In this document: positions 17,453-26,200 of the stretch, piece by piece
Layout: the number at the start of each line of letters is the position of its first letter
Position numbering within the stretch: the stretch's first letter is position 1
Assembly: GCA_937889015.1 (NCBI GenBank)
Contig: CALARR010000059.1
Coordinates: 11,155-75,154, forward strand
DNA: 64,000 nt
Direction of reading: 5' to 3'
Source of the DNA: an uncultured Planctomycetales bacterium
GTDB taxonomy: Bacteria > Planctomycetota > Planctomycetia > Pirellulales > Thermoguttaceae
Program-made: the position numbers and the translations under genes
The notes under the pieces: model-generated
Seen by the model: only the letters and a program-made list of their open reading frames with translations
Databases searched by the model: none
What the model was told of the DNA's origin: nothing

Positions 17453-18949
17453 TCAAGTTTCTCCGTAGATCAAAAAAGAGAGGCGCGGACGGTAGACCTG
17501 CTTGATCTTGAACTCCTCCAACTGAACTACATCCGACAGCACCTGTTCGTCACCGAGCAAGTCTTTCTCAGCCACCCACCTATCCACAACCGCAAACCCT
17601 CGAACATACTCCTGTGCGCCCTGTAGATCATACAACGCATCGGCAACGGTGGACCGAAAGGTGTCATTGCCGCAATAGATGAAGTTTGAGCCTTCCTCTC
17701 CGGGGAATTTCTTACGAACATTGTGGTATTCCTTCTCCCACTTGTCCCAGTACTCATTGTCAATCCAAACCCAATCACCAGGCATGAGGTCCGATTCCGG
17801 GAAGCCGTCGGAGCAATAGAGGACCTCGTAGAACGGGCCATCTGCATCTAACGGGAACAGCTCCAACCCAGGAAACTTCAGAATGGCCTCGACTGACCGG
17901 TAATAAGAAGAGGTCTTCTCAGCTCGATCGGCCTGTTGCGCGTAAGCCAAGAATGCGCGCGTCAATATCGTGCAGCCTGCGTCGAAGCAACCACTGTGCA
18001 ATTCACCCCGAATCGTATTCCAGATCTGCTGGTACGCGGAGAACGCGTCGGCCGTCGGCTTCAGCCGCCTGCCGTTGAAGAATTGCGAATCGAAGTCTGT
18101 CGCTCCGTATGACAAGGGACACGTTAAGGCGTACTTCACGATGTTATAGCGCAGGTCCGAGTCTCTTTGCGAGAGTCGGCCCGACTGAACCAGACCGCTC
18201 AACAGTTTTCCACACTCTGCAAGCACTCTCTTCGTAGTCGGAAAATCGATGAGCCCACTGGGATCGATCGCGAACCCTGGTTCGTTTCTCAGGTATCGGC
18301 GAAGATTCACGCCGCCGCTCAACCCACTGGGGTCCTCGCTCACCCACCGTCCGGTCTTCGCATCGCACCACCGATTCGTGTTGTTCTGCAGACCGATGCT
18401 CTCCTCCAGAGCCCGGCCGGTGAAGCCGAAGAGGCAATCCACGGCTGCGTTCGTGTCGCTGGTGAGCTGGCCGAAGCTGTCGTAGGCGCGGTGGTTGACG
18501 ACCTGGGTGAGGCCCGTCGCCGTGTCGAGTTGGGCCAGGTCGCGGACCGTGCCCAACTGGTCGCTGAGGGCCCAGACGACGTTGCCCGGCTCGGCGATTG
18601 CGCCGCCCTCGCCCTGGGCCGTTGCTGGGATCTGTTCATCTGCCAAGAGCTGGTCCACGGCCTGGCCCCAGAGGTAGCGGTGGGTGAGCTGCAGGGCCGC
18701 GTTGTCGTTCTCGCCGCCCTCACCCTGGCCCTCTCCCATCGTGCCGCTTTCGGCACGCGGGAGAGGGGAGGACGATTCAAACTGCAGCACGATCTGCTGG
18801 CCATCGTACACGAAGCGGGTCATATGATCTGCGTCGCCGTCCCCGTCGGAGTCGACCGTCTCACCGATCCAGCGGTTGTGCACGTCGTAGACCAGGTTTA
18901 CCACCCGCGTGGCCGGCGCGCCCAGCGTGTCGCGCTCGGTCACCTCCAC
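17453..18949 (-). CDS. RHS repeat-associated core with C-terminal toxin-type domain, 5'-truncated
   Basis: This is the 3' end of an RHS/YD-repeat polymorphic-toxin gene. The reading frame is open upstream to 18976 (YTWNQRNRLVEVTERD, a typical YD-repeat strand) and is then closed by a TAG, so the large RHS shell is missing. Residues about 20-200 hold the RHS core, ending with NRWCDAKTGRWVSEDPSG and the DPSGLID junction near residue 235. The last 260 residues (from FPTTKRVLAECG) are the variable tip. They are lower in GC and match no toxin family I recognise; Cys-rich stretches and YGATDFDSQFFNGR are visible. Residues about 58-80 are encoded by an intergenic-type palindrome inserted in frame. 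The start used here (a GTG) is the first usable codon after the break and may not be functional. Confidence 0.65.
   Translation of the reverse strand: MEVTERDTLGAPATRVVNLVYDVHNRWIGETVDSDGDGDADHMTRFVYDGQQIVLQFESSSPLPRAESGTMGEGQGEGGENDNAALQLTHRYLWGQAVDQLLADEQIPATAQGEGGAIAEPGNVVWALSDQLGTVRDLAQLDTATGLTQVVNHRAYDSFGQLTSDTNAAVDCLFGFTGRALEESIGLQNNTNRWCDAKTGRWVSEDPSGLSGGVNLRRYLRNEPGFAIDPSGLIDFPTTKRVLAECGKLLSGLVQSGRLSQRDSDLRYNIVKYALTCPLSYGATDFDSQFFNGRRLKPTADAFSAYQQIWNTIRGELHSGCFDAGCTILTRAFLAYAQQADRAEKTSSYYRSVEAILKFPGLELFPLDADGPFYEVLYCSDGFPESDLMPGDWVWIDNEYWDKWEKEYHNVRKKFPGEEGSNFIYCGNDTFRSTVADALYDLQGAQEYVRGFAVVDRWVAEKDLLGDEQVLSDVVQLEEFKIKQVYRPRLSFLIYGET
18729..18767. repeat. Palindromic repeat inserted in frame inside the RHS gene
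   Basis: CCCTCTCCC (18729-18737) pairs with GGGAGAGGG (18759-18767). Inside them GTGCCG (18741-18746) pairs with CGGCAC (18751-18756) around a CTTT loop. This strong hairpin has the look of the mobile intergenic CCCTCTCCC/GGGAGAGGG repeats of many genomes, yet it lies within coding sequence and keeps the frame open. Confidence 0.65.
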
Positions 18950-18990
18950 CAGCCGGTTACGCTGGTTCCACGTGTACTATTGATCTCTGC

Positions 18991-19083
18991 ATTGCTAATG
19001 GCCCCGGCCGACCAACGGAAGGCCGGGAAAACCGGGCTCCCGATGGTCGCCCTCGGTTCATTCGCTATGCAGGACCCAATAAG
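18991..19083 (-). repeat. Dispersed ~100-bp element, copy C (diverged)
   Basis: This copy shares TCCCGATGGTCG, TCATTC-CTA and GAC-CAATA blocks in order with the copies at 42372-42471 and 47743-47842. It lies immediately upstream of the broken 5' end of the RHS fragment, in the same orientation relative to that gene as the other copies have to theirs. It is less well conserved, with insertions near the CGGCCG block. Confidence 0.55.
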
Positions 19084-19159
19084 AGCCGGTCCGAAAACCT
19101 GTCGGCAGTTCGGTCTTGCAGGGCCGCCCGAGGTGGCTGGGGTGGTTCTAGGACAGGTT

Positions 19160-19350
19160 CTAAGTGATCTGGCTCTGCTCGTGCGCATCGACCTGGCCGT
19201 CCGAATCCAGATCGGTCCAGACGTAACGCAGCTCCCGGTTGCCCTCGGCGTGTATTGGTGGCGCGGACATCGAAACCGGGCTTTCGGCTGCGGCCAGCGG
19301 CTGGCCCAGTGCGCAGAAAAGTATCACTATTCGGCGGGAAGTGCGCAGCG
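19160..19350 (-). pseudogene. Signal peptide plus EF-hand remnant, probable 5' end of the lost RHS gene
   Basis: Read on the minus strand, a frame closing at 19160 contains a signal-peptide-like segment (TSRRIVILFCALGQPLAAA) and then RELRYVWTDLDSDGQVDAHE. The DLDSDGQVDAHE stretch is a perfect EF-hand/dockerin-type calcium loop. The frame stops soon after (EQSQIT). The RHS core resumes about 180 bases downstream on the same strand, with the ~100-bp repeat between them. The simplest reading is an RHS-type secreted gene whose middle has been deleted. I cannot define a real start codon. Confidence 0.4.
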
Positions 19351-19436
19351 AGCACCGCCCCGGCGCGCGTAATATCCATACGGGGCGTTCTCGCAATGCC
19401 GCCCCCCTCGACACTCCCACCCCAAGGAACCCTGCC

Positions 19437-20771
19437 ATGAGTCGCACCTCATTGCCTGCCCGACAGCCAACCACCGCTTCGCGTCGCACGTTCCTCGCCG
19501 CCTCGGGCGCCGTGGCCGGCCTGGCGGCCGTCGGCCGACCGAGCCTTGCGCGCAGCGCTCACGCCGCCGGCAGCGATGTGATCAAGATCGGCCTGATCGG
19601 CTGCGGCGGGCGAGGCTCGGGCGCGGCGGCCAATGCCATGAACGCCGGCCCCGACGTGCGCCTGGTGGCCATGGCCGACCTCTTCGCCGAGCGCGCCCAG
19701 GATTCGCTTCAGCGACTCAAGAAGATGAAGCCGGAGCAGGTCCAGGTCGACGATGCCCACGTCTTCTCGGGCTTCTACGGCTACCGCGAGGTGCTCAAGA
19801 GCGACGTCCCCGTGGTGCTGATCGCCTGCACGTCGCACTTCCACCCGATGATCCTCACGGAAGCGATCGCCGCCGGCAAACACGTCTTCTGCGAGAAGCC
19901 GCACGGGATCGACGTGCCGGGCCTGAAGCGGTCGATGGCCGCCGCGGAGGAGGCCAAGAAGAAGAACCTCAACCTGGTTTCGGGCCTGTGCTGGCGCTAT
20001 GACGAAGGCGTACGCGAGACGATGCGGCGCATCCACGAAGGCCAGATCGGCGACGTGGTCGCGGTCCAGGCGACGCGCATGGGCGGGCCCTATATCCTCC
20101 GCGAACGCAAGCCGGAATGGACCGAATTGGAGTACCAGTTCCAAAACTGGTACCACTTCGACTGGCTGGCCGGGAGCGCTCCTCTGCAAACACTGATTCA
20201 CCAGGCTGACAAGGCCTCGTGGGCGCTGGGCGACGTGCCGCCCGTCAAGGCCTGGGGGCTGGGCGGACGCCAGGTCTGCACCGAGCCCAAGTACGGCGAC
20301 CTCTTCGACCATCACTCCATCGTCTACGAGTATGCCAACGGGGCCCGGCTCTATGCCTTCGACCGCAACATCCCCGGCTGCTACGGCGAAGCGAGCACGG
20401 TGGTCATCGGCACCAAGGGCCGCGCTTTCGTGCCCCGGCGCCCGCGGATTGAAGGCGAGAAACCGTGGGAGTGGACCAGAGACCGCGCCGCCGCGGTCAG
20501 CATGACCGATGCGGAACACCGGGCGTTGTTCGACGCCATCCGCGCCGGCCAGACGATCAACAACGGCCACTACATGTGCCTCAGCTCGATGCTGGCGATC
20601 CTGGGCGAGATGGTGTGCGACACGGGCCAGGAGATCACCTGGGAGAAGGCGATGTCCTCGACGCAGGACTTCAGCCTGCCGGAGTACAACTGGCAGGCCG
20701 TGTCCCCGGTCCAGCTCGGCCCCGACGGCACCTACCCGGCGCCGCTGCCTGGCATCACGAAGTTCTCGTGA
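19437..20771 (+). CDS. Gfo/Idh/MocA family oxidoreductase, Tat-exported
   Basis: The 444-residue NAD(P)-dependent dehydrogenase probably acts on a sugar, inositol or related polyol. A twin-arginine signal (ASRRTFLAASGAVAGLAAVG) precedes the Rossmann domain: KIGLIGCGGRGSG is the nucleotide-binding loop, and FCEKPHGIDVP holds the conserved EKP of the family. The C-terminal alpha/beta domain includes GDLFDHHSIVYEYANGAR. Export of this family via Tat is common in planctomycetes. The ATG at 19437 gives the Tat signal. The gene stands alone after the decayed RHS region, with an NlpC-like gene downstream beyond a 211-base gap. Confidence 0.9.
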   Translation: MSRTSLPARQPTTASRRTFLAASGAVAGLAAVGRPSLARSAHAAGSDVIKIGLIGCGGRGSGAAANAMNAGPDVRLVAMADLFAERAQDSLQRLKKMKPEQVQVDDAHVFSGFYGYREVLKSDVPVVLIACTSHFHPMILTEAIAAGKHVFCEKPHGIDVPGLKRSMAAAEEAKKKNLNLVSGLCWRYDEGVRETMRRIHEGQIGDVVAVQATRMGGPYILRERKPEWTELEYQFQNWYHFDWLAGSAPLQTLIHQADKASWALGDVPPVKAWGLGGRQVCTEPKYGDLFDHHSIVYEYANGARLYAFDRNIPGCYGEASTVVIGTKGRAFVPRRPRIEGEKPWEWTRDRAAAVSMTDAEHRALFDAIRAGQTINNGHYMCLSSMLAILGEMVCDTGQEITWEKAMSSTQDFSLPEYNWQAVSPVQLGPDGTYPAPLPGITKFS

Positions 20772-20840
20772 CGCGACGACGGGGCAACCATCCTCCGTGT
20801 GCAAGCCGGGCAAGGCCCCTGGGGTCCACGGCCCCCTCGT

Positions 20841-20859
20841 TCCCAAGCAGAGCTTGGGA
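20841..20859. repeat. Short palindrome TCCCAAGC-AGA-GCTTGGGA
   Basis: A perfect 8-bp inverted repeat with a 3-base loop in the gap between the oxidoreductase and the NlpC-like gene. It resembles the widespread CGTTCCCAAGC...GCTTGGGA intergenic palindrome. It could act as a weak hairpin terminator, but no T-run follows. Confidence 0.6.
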
Positions 20860-20982
20860 GCCATAATAACGGTGAGTGATAACGGGCGGCCGTGGGCCAA
20901 TCGCCCTGACAAAAAGCAACTGCGGAGCCCGCCCCGGTCGACTTGCCGAGCCGTTTCTTTGACCAACAACAGGGAGATGCCG

Positions 20983-22314
20983 ATGAAGACGAAGCGGTGG
21001 CGACTGCGTCCGGTGGTTGTTTTCCTGGTGATGGCCGTTTGCCCCGCGGGTTTCCCTTGCGCCGCGGAAGCGCAATCCAGTTCGCGCACGCCGCAGGAGC
21101 AGGCGGTCGAGTACGCGCGCATCATGTCGCACGTCAAGTGGACGCCCGTCGCCGGCACCATGCCCAACCGCCGCGGCGGTTATCTCCAGCAAGGAACCGA
21201 ATACACTGGAGTTCCCTATTCCAGCGTCAAGGCGGTGGGCCGCTGCATCGGCTTCGACATCTACCTGAAAACGTTCCTGGCCGCCGTGGAGAATCCCCAC
21301 AGCGTCTTGTACACCGAGAACCTCGCGGGCAAAGTTTCCAACGCCGCGCCCTACTACGGCAAGGTGTGCTCCAGCTTCACCAGCTATGGCTGGCAGTGCG
21401 CCCTGCCGTACCGCAGCTCGCACTACGGCCCGGACTTCCGCCAGGGCGTCGTGCTCGTGGAGCCGCAATCGGCCCAGGCCGCCGAGCCGGGCGATGTCAT
21501 CTATACGCCGCCGGCGAAGGTCGGCGGTGGTTCGCACGTGGAGCTTGTGACGGGGGTCGAGCGCAACGGTGCAAGCGTCACGGCGGTGCGCGTCGAGGAT
21601 AGCTGGCCGCCAACCACGCGCGACCTGCTTCACGACGCCGCGAAGTTCGATTCCCACATCTCGTCGCGCGGCCGAAGGCTGTATCGGATCACCGACTTCG
21701 CGGCCTGGCGCGCGCAGAACAAGGCCGAATTGTTCCGCTTTCCCAACTACCGCGAGGACTCGGCCACGCCGGTCATCAATCGGGTGCTGCTGCTGGACCG
21801 CGGAGACTGGGTTCCCTATTACAGCGACCAGCCGGTGAAGTTCCACGTCATGGACCGGGACTCGCAAGGCGTGCAATCGCTGGTGGTCAAGCGTGGCGGC
21901 GAGGAAGTTGAGCGGATTGCCGTGCGCGGCCGGGGCGTCATCGAACGCCTGTTCTCCGTGTGCGGCGATTATACGGCGCATTGCGTGATGAAAGACGGTT
22001 CCCCGAGCCAGGCGTGCGAGTTTTCCGTGTGCGATCTCCGCTTCAGCCTGCCCGATCAGCCACCCAACCGGAACCAGCCGTGGGAAATCAAGTTTACGGC
22101 CCGCAACCTGGACGTGATTGTCGCGCAGCTCATGAGCCCCGCCCCCCCTTACCACCGCCACAACCTGTGGCTCACCGAGCAAGACCGCCGCGAGGGGAAA
22201 GTGACCGTTCCGGCCGGCCTGGTTCGGGAAGCAGGGCCCTTGGCGGTGTGGCTGACCGGCGAAACAAAGTACGGCCGATTGACGCGGGAACAAGCGGTCA
22301 CCCTGGTTGAATAG
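20983..22314 (+). CDS. Secreted NlpC/P60-like cysteine peptidase-fold protein
   Basis: The 443-residue exported protein has a signal peptide (RRPVV-type core, RPVVVFLVMAVCPAGFPCAAE region). Residues about 60-200 look like a papain-fold NlpC/P60-type domain: GVPYSSVKAVGRCIGFD, then a candidate catalytic Cys in YYGKVCSSFTSYGWQ, and a candidate His in GSHVELVTGV following GDVIYTP. Relatives cut peptidoglycan stem peptides or related amide bonds. The C-terminal half (from TPVINRVLLLDR) is probably two Ig-like domains. AGGGAG six bases before the ATG at 20983 favours it over the ATG at 20977. The assignment rests on motif order and spacing only; the enzyme's target is unknown. Confidence 0.6.
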   Translation: MKTKRWRLRPVVVFLVMAVCPAGFPCAAEAQSSSRTPQEQAVEYARIMSHVKWTPVAGTMPNRRGGYLQQGTEYTGVPYSSVKAVGRCIGFDIYLKTFLAAVENPHSVLYTENLAGKVSNAAPYYGKVCSSFTSYGWQCALPYRSSHYGPDFRQGVVLVEPQSAQAAEPGDVIYTPPAKVGGGSHVELVTGVERNGASVTAVRVEDSWPPTTRDLLHDAAKFDSHISSRGRRLYRITDFAAWRAQNKAELFRFPNYREDSATPVINRVLLLDRGDWVPYYSDQPVKFHVMDRDSQGVQSLVVKRGGEEVERIAVRGRGVIERLFSVCGDYTAHCVMKDGSPSQACEFSVCDLRFSLPDQPPNRNQPWEIKFTARNLDVIVAQLMSPAPPYHRHNLWLTEQDRREGKVTVPAGLVREAGPLAVWLTGETKYGRLTREQAVTLVE

Positions 22315-22337
22315 GTTGACCTACAACTGCGGCCACG

Positions 22338-22871
22338 TCAGTCGGGGCGCAACAGGCCGTAGGCCTTGGCGTCGATGAGTTGGCCGTCTTTGAGATAGTG
22401 CTGGCGCAGATGGCCTTCGCACTGGAATCCGCATTTCTCCAGCACGCGGCCCGAGGCCTGGTTGAAGGCGAAGATGTGCGCCACGATCTTCACCAGGCCC
22501 AGGTGGTCAAAGGCGTGGCGGCACACCGCCTGAACGGCCGCAGGCATGATGCCGCGTCCCCAATAGGGCTTGGCCAGCCAGTAGCCAATCTCGGCGCGGT
22601 GCGTCTGGCCAAGCACCAGGCCGTCGAAGCCAATGCCGCCGATCACCTGGCCAGACGAATCGCGGATGGCCCAATTCACGGGCTGGCCGTTGTGGCGCGT
22701 GGCCTTGTCCACGATGGCCAGCCAGCGCTGGGCGTCGGCCGCCGAGTAAGGATAAGGAATGCGCAGGGTGCGCTGGTAGATGTCCCGGTCGTTCAGACAT
22801 TCGACCAGCACGTCCTTGTCGGAGGGCTCGAATTGGGTCAGACGGAGACCATGGCCAAGTTCATTTTGCAT
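22338..22871 (-). CDS. GNAT family N-acetyltransferase (RimJ/RimL type)
   Basis: The 177-residue acetyltransferase transfers acetyl from acetyl-CoA to an amine. GYWLAKPYWGRGIMPAAVQA is the acetyl-CoA-binding motif A (here K-P-Y-W-G-R-G), and FNQASGRVLEKCGFQCEGHL is the closing motif typical of the RimJ/RimL ribosomal-protein acetyltransferase group. The length is normal and the protein is cytoplasmic. It converges with the NlpC-like gene and is divergent from the Ig/SrfC/SrfB operon. The substrate is unknown. Confidence 0.9.
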   Translation of the reverse strand: MQNELGHGLRLTQFEPSDKDVLVECLNDRDIYQRTLRIPYPYSAADAQRWLAIVDKATRHNGQPVNWAIRDSSGQVIGGIGFDGLVLGQTHRAEIGYWLAKPYWGRGIMPAAVQAVCRHAFDHLGLVKIVAHIFAFNQASGRVLEKCGFQCEGHLRQHYLKDGQLIDAKAYGLLRPD

Positions 22872-23284
22872 GGGAGTGGTCGGGAAGCGTGGAGCGTAAC
22901 GTAGGCGTGGGACGCGGAAAAAGGGACACCCGATTCTGGGGGGAGGTTCAGAGCGACAACAACGCCAGTCGAGTGCCAGAGGACCTCGTCACGCGCTGAA
23001 ACACCCGTTTCGTGCGGTCCCCCCCTCTACGGGTCGTGTTGCCAGCGACCTACACCCCACCGCAGACGGTCATTACGGTGTGTTCCGGACCTTTGTGGCA
23101 CCCCGCCGGGTTGATCTTAGTCCTAGTCGCATATAGGTTAGAGCTCCAGTGGAAGCGCGGCACGCGCCGCCATGGGCGTTTCCCCCGTTGGCGGCAGCGG
23201 CGACGATCCGCTTCAGGCTGCATAGACCAACCGCCGGCCTGCTTGGCAGCCCTCGTTGATAGGGTAGTCTTATCCGGGTGGTTC
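22872..23284. other. Divergent intergenic region upstream of the Ig/SrfC/SrfB operon
   Basis: No gene is supported in these 413 bases; an open frame continues through it, but its residues are basic and low in protein character. A weak sigma70-like match for the operon is TTGGCA (23243-23248) with TAGTCT (23265-23270) and a 16-base spacer. This would give a very short leader before the ATG at 23285. No ribosome site is obvious. Confidence 0.35.
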
Positions 23285-26200
23285 ATGGCCCAACGATTCG
23301 TGCGCATTGATCTGTCGGGCGCCGAGAGCGACTTTCGGCCTGTGGCGATCGAGCCCGGGTTGCCCCTGCTGGACCGTGTCGGTGGCAACGGGCGGATTGT
23401 CTCGCGCTGGCTCGGCCGGCTGGTGGCGATGCCCCACTGGCAAGGCGAGTCGGTGGGGTTCTTGGTGCAAGACGACCAGGCTGGGCGTCTGGAGGAAGTC
23501 TATTGCCAGCCGGCGACGCGCGAGGACCTGCAGGAATTCCTGGCCGACGAGATGCAGATTCTCCAACGGCGGATGGATGCCATCCGGCCGGCAAGTCCGT
23601 CGGAGGAAGAACTGGCGGCGGCCCTGCGGCGGAGCTTCGACGAGCTGACCCAAGATCCGCTGCGCACCGATCTGGACGACTATTTCTTCCGCTACCGCGA
23701 CGCCAACGGGCGATGGCGCCTGGTGTGGTGCTGGGGTTATCAGCGTGTGGACCAGGAAGCAGCGCCGGCCGTGATCTGCTCGGATCCGGACTGCAGCCTG
23801 CTGTTCTTGCGTCGTGCCCACGGTCGCCACAAATGCCCCGCCTGCCAGGCGTTGCTCGCCGCACAACCGCCGCGGCCCAAGCCTTGGAAGCGTTGGGCCG
23901 CGTTGGCGCTGCTGGTGCTACTGCTGTTGGGCGGCCTGACGTGGTGGTGGGCGCCTTTGCCGCGCGGCGTCCAGGCAGAGGTGTCGATGCTCGTGGGCGA
24001 GATTGCCGACGTGCCCATCAAGCCGGCGCGCTCCGAGTGGCGCGAGATCACCAGCCAGAACGCGCGCGTGGTGCAAGTCCTGGAAGGCCGGCTGGTGGCG
24101 CGCTCCCAGGGGCGCACGGTCGTCGATCTGGCAGACGGCACGCGCGCGGCTCAGGTGCAGGTTTCCGTCTTGCCGGGCGAGGTGAAACTGACGGGGATCG
24201 ATCCGGAGAAGTTGGTGGTTCCCCTGGACGGCACGCTCCGCGCGCGTGCCAAGGGAGAGGCCGCAGACAAGCGTCCGCTGGAGATTGCGGCCGACGTGTT
24301 GACCGTGGCGCGCCGCCCTGCGCCGCAGTTCGCGGCGTTGGCCGACGACACGTTGGAGTTGAAGGGGCTTGAGTCCACGGCGTCGCAGCCGGCGCAGACG
24401 CTGGCTTTGCGTCTCGGTGAGCAGGAGGTTTCGGCGCCGGTCGAAGTGGTGGGGCAGCCGGAACGCATCGAGGTTCTTCCCGCCGGTCCGCTGACCGTGC
24501 CGGCAGGCCAACGCGTGGAGCTTCAGGTTCGCGCGCACTATGCCGGCGGAAGGCAGGCCGATCTGGGCGCGGATCGCGTACAGTGGCAGTCCGATCCGCC
24601 GCAGGTCGAAGGCCTGACCCTGGACCAGGGCAGCCTGACGGCGGCTCGGCCCGACGCGGGTCCGCTGGCCGTGTGGGCACGCTATGGCGACCGCGAGTCG
24701 AATCGCGTCGAGGTGCGCGGGGCGGCAGGCACGACCGCGACCCTGCAGTTGCAGGCCGACCCGCCGCAACCGCAGGTGGGGCAGGTGGGGCGCGTGACCA
24801 CCGGCGACGCGGGCGCTGCCCTGGACCAGGAGCAATTCAGCTTCCAAAGCGATCAAGCCGACGTGCTGGCGGTGGACGGCAAGACGGGCGTGTTCCGGGC
24901 CCTGGCCGCGGGCAACGCCACGCTGCGCGTCACGCATCCAGCCGCCCAAGCGGCCGAGCTGACGATGTGCGTCGTGGACGCGCAGGGCTCCGAGCGTCCC
25001 GTGGCGGTGCGCATTCTCAGCGACCAAGGGGCGGCGATCCGCCTGCCGGTGGGCGCCGCGTTCGAGGATTTTCGCGTGGAGGCCGAATATGCCGACGGCA
25101 TGACGCGCCTGGTGACGCGCAAGGCCACGTTGCGCATCCCTGAAGCGCCCGCCGAGGCGCCCTTGGCGGCACGCGACGGACGTCTGCTCGGTCTGCGCCC
25201 TGGCCAGACCACGGTCAACGCCGAGTTCGAAGGCCGGGCCAGCGCGTCGGGCCTGACGGTCGCGGTCCTGGCGGAATTGCAGGCCGACGAGATCCGCTTG
25301 CGGCCGTCTACCCTGGTGATGCAACCCGGGGAATCGGTGCAATTGACGGCAGTGGGCTACAAGGACGGCAAGTCGATTGGAGACTTCTCGAACGCGCCGG
25401 GGCTGGCCTGGCACTCGAGCGATCCGCAAGCCGTGCGCGTCGAGGACCAACGGGCCACGGCGCTGGCGCCCGGTCGAGCCCAGGTCACGGTCGGATTGGG
25501 TTCGCTGGCGAGCGCTGCGGCCACGATCGAGGTTTCGCACGCAGTATCCCATTCGCTGCGCGTGGATCCGGAGCGGATGCGAATTCATGTGGGTGAGCGA
25601 TTGGCTTTGGGCCGCGACCTGCAGATCCGGCGCGGCGATCTGGACGTGAGCCGCGATTGCACGGTGCAGCCGGCTTCGCCTGATGTGCTGGGGTTCGATC
25701 CGGCCACGCGTTCGCTGCTGGGGCTGGCGGCCGGGGCGTCGCCGGTGGCCTTCGGCTTCGGCGACAAGACAACGTATGCGCTGGTCGAGGTGCTGCCCTC
25801 CGAGACCCGCGCCAAGCTGGTGGACATCGTGGTCGAGCCGACGAGCGCCTGGTTAACGCCGGGCCAGGCGTTGCCGCTGCAGGTCTTCGGCGTGTTGTCG
25901 GATGGCCGGCGGATCGACCGCACGCCCTCGGCCACGCTGGTCAGCTCGGACCCGAATGTGGCCTCGATCCACGGCCACCGAGCCTATGCCCTGGCTCCGG
26001 GCCAGGTCCTGGTCACGGCCGCCCTGCCCGAGTCGGACAGGACCGCCACGGCCGCCTTGCAGATCGGCAACGAGAAGATTCACGAATTGCGACTGGATCC
26101 GCCGCGTTTGGAACTAGGCGTTGGCGACCGGGCCGCGGTGCGCGTGCTGGGCGTGACCAGCCATGGCGCCTACGAACTGTTCCCGCAACGATCGCTAACG

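Noticed and set aside
20841..20859. Rho-independent terminator
   Set aside because: The hairpin is good but no T-run follows on either strand, so I list it only as a palindrome.
22872..23284. N-terminal extension of the Ig-array protein by 91 residues
   Set aside because: The extra residues are basic and not protein-like, and the ATG at 23285 gives a normal start.
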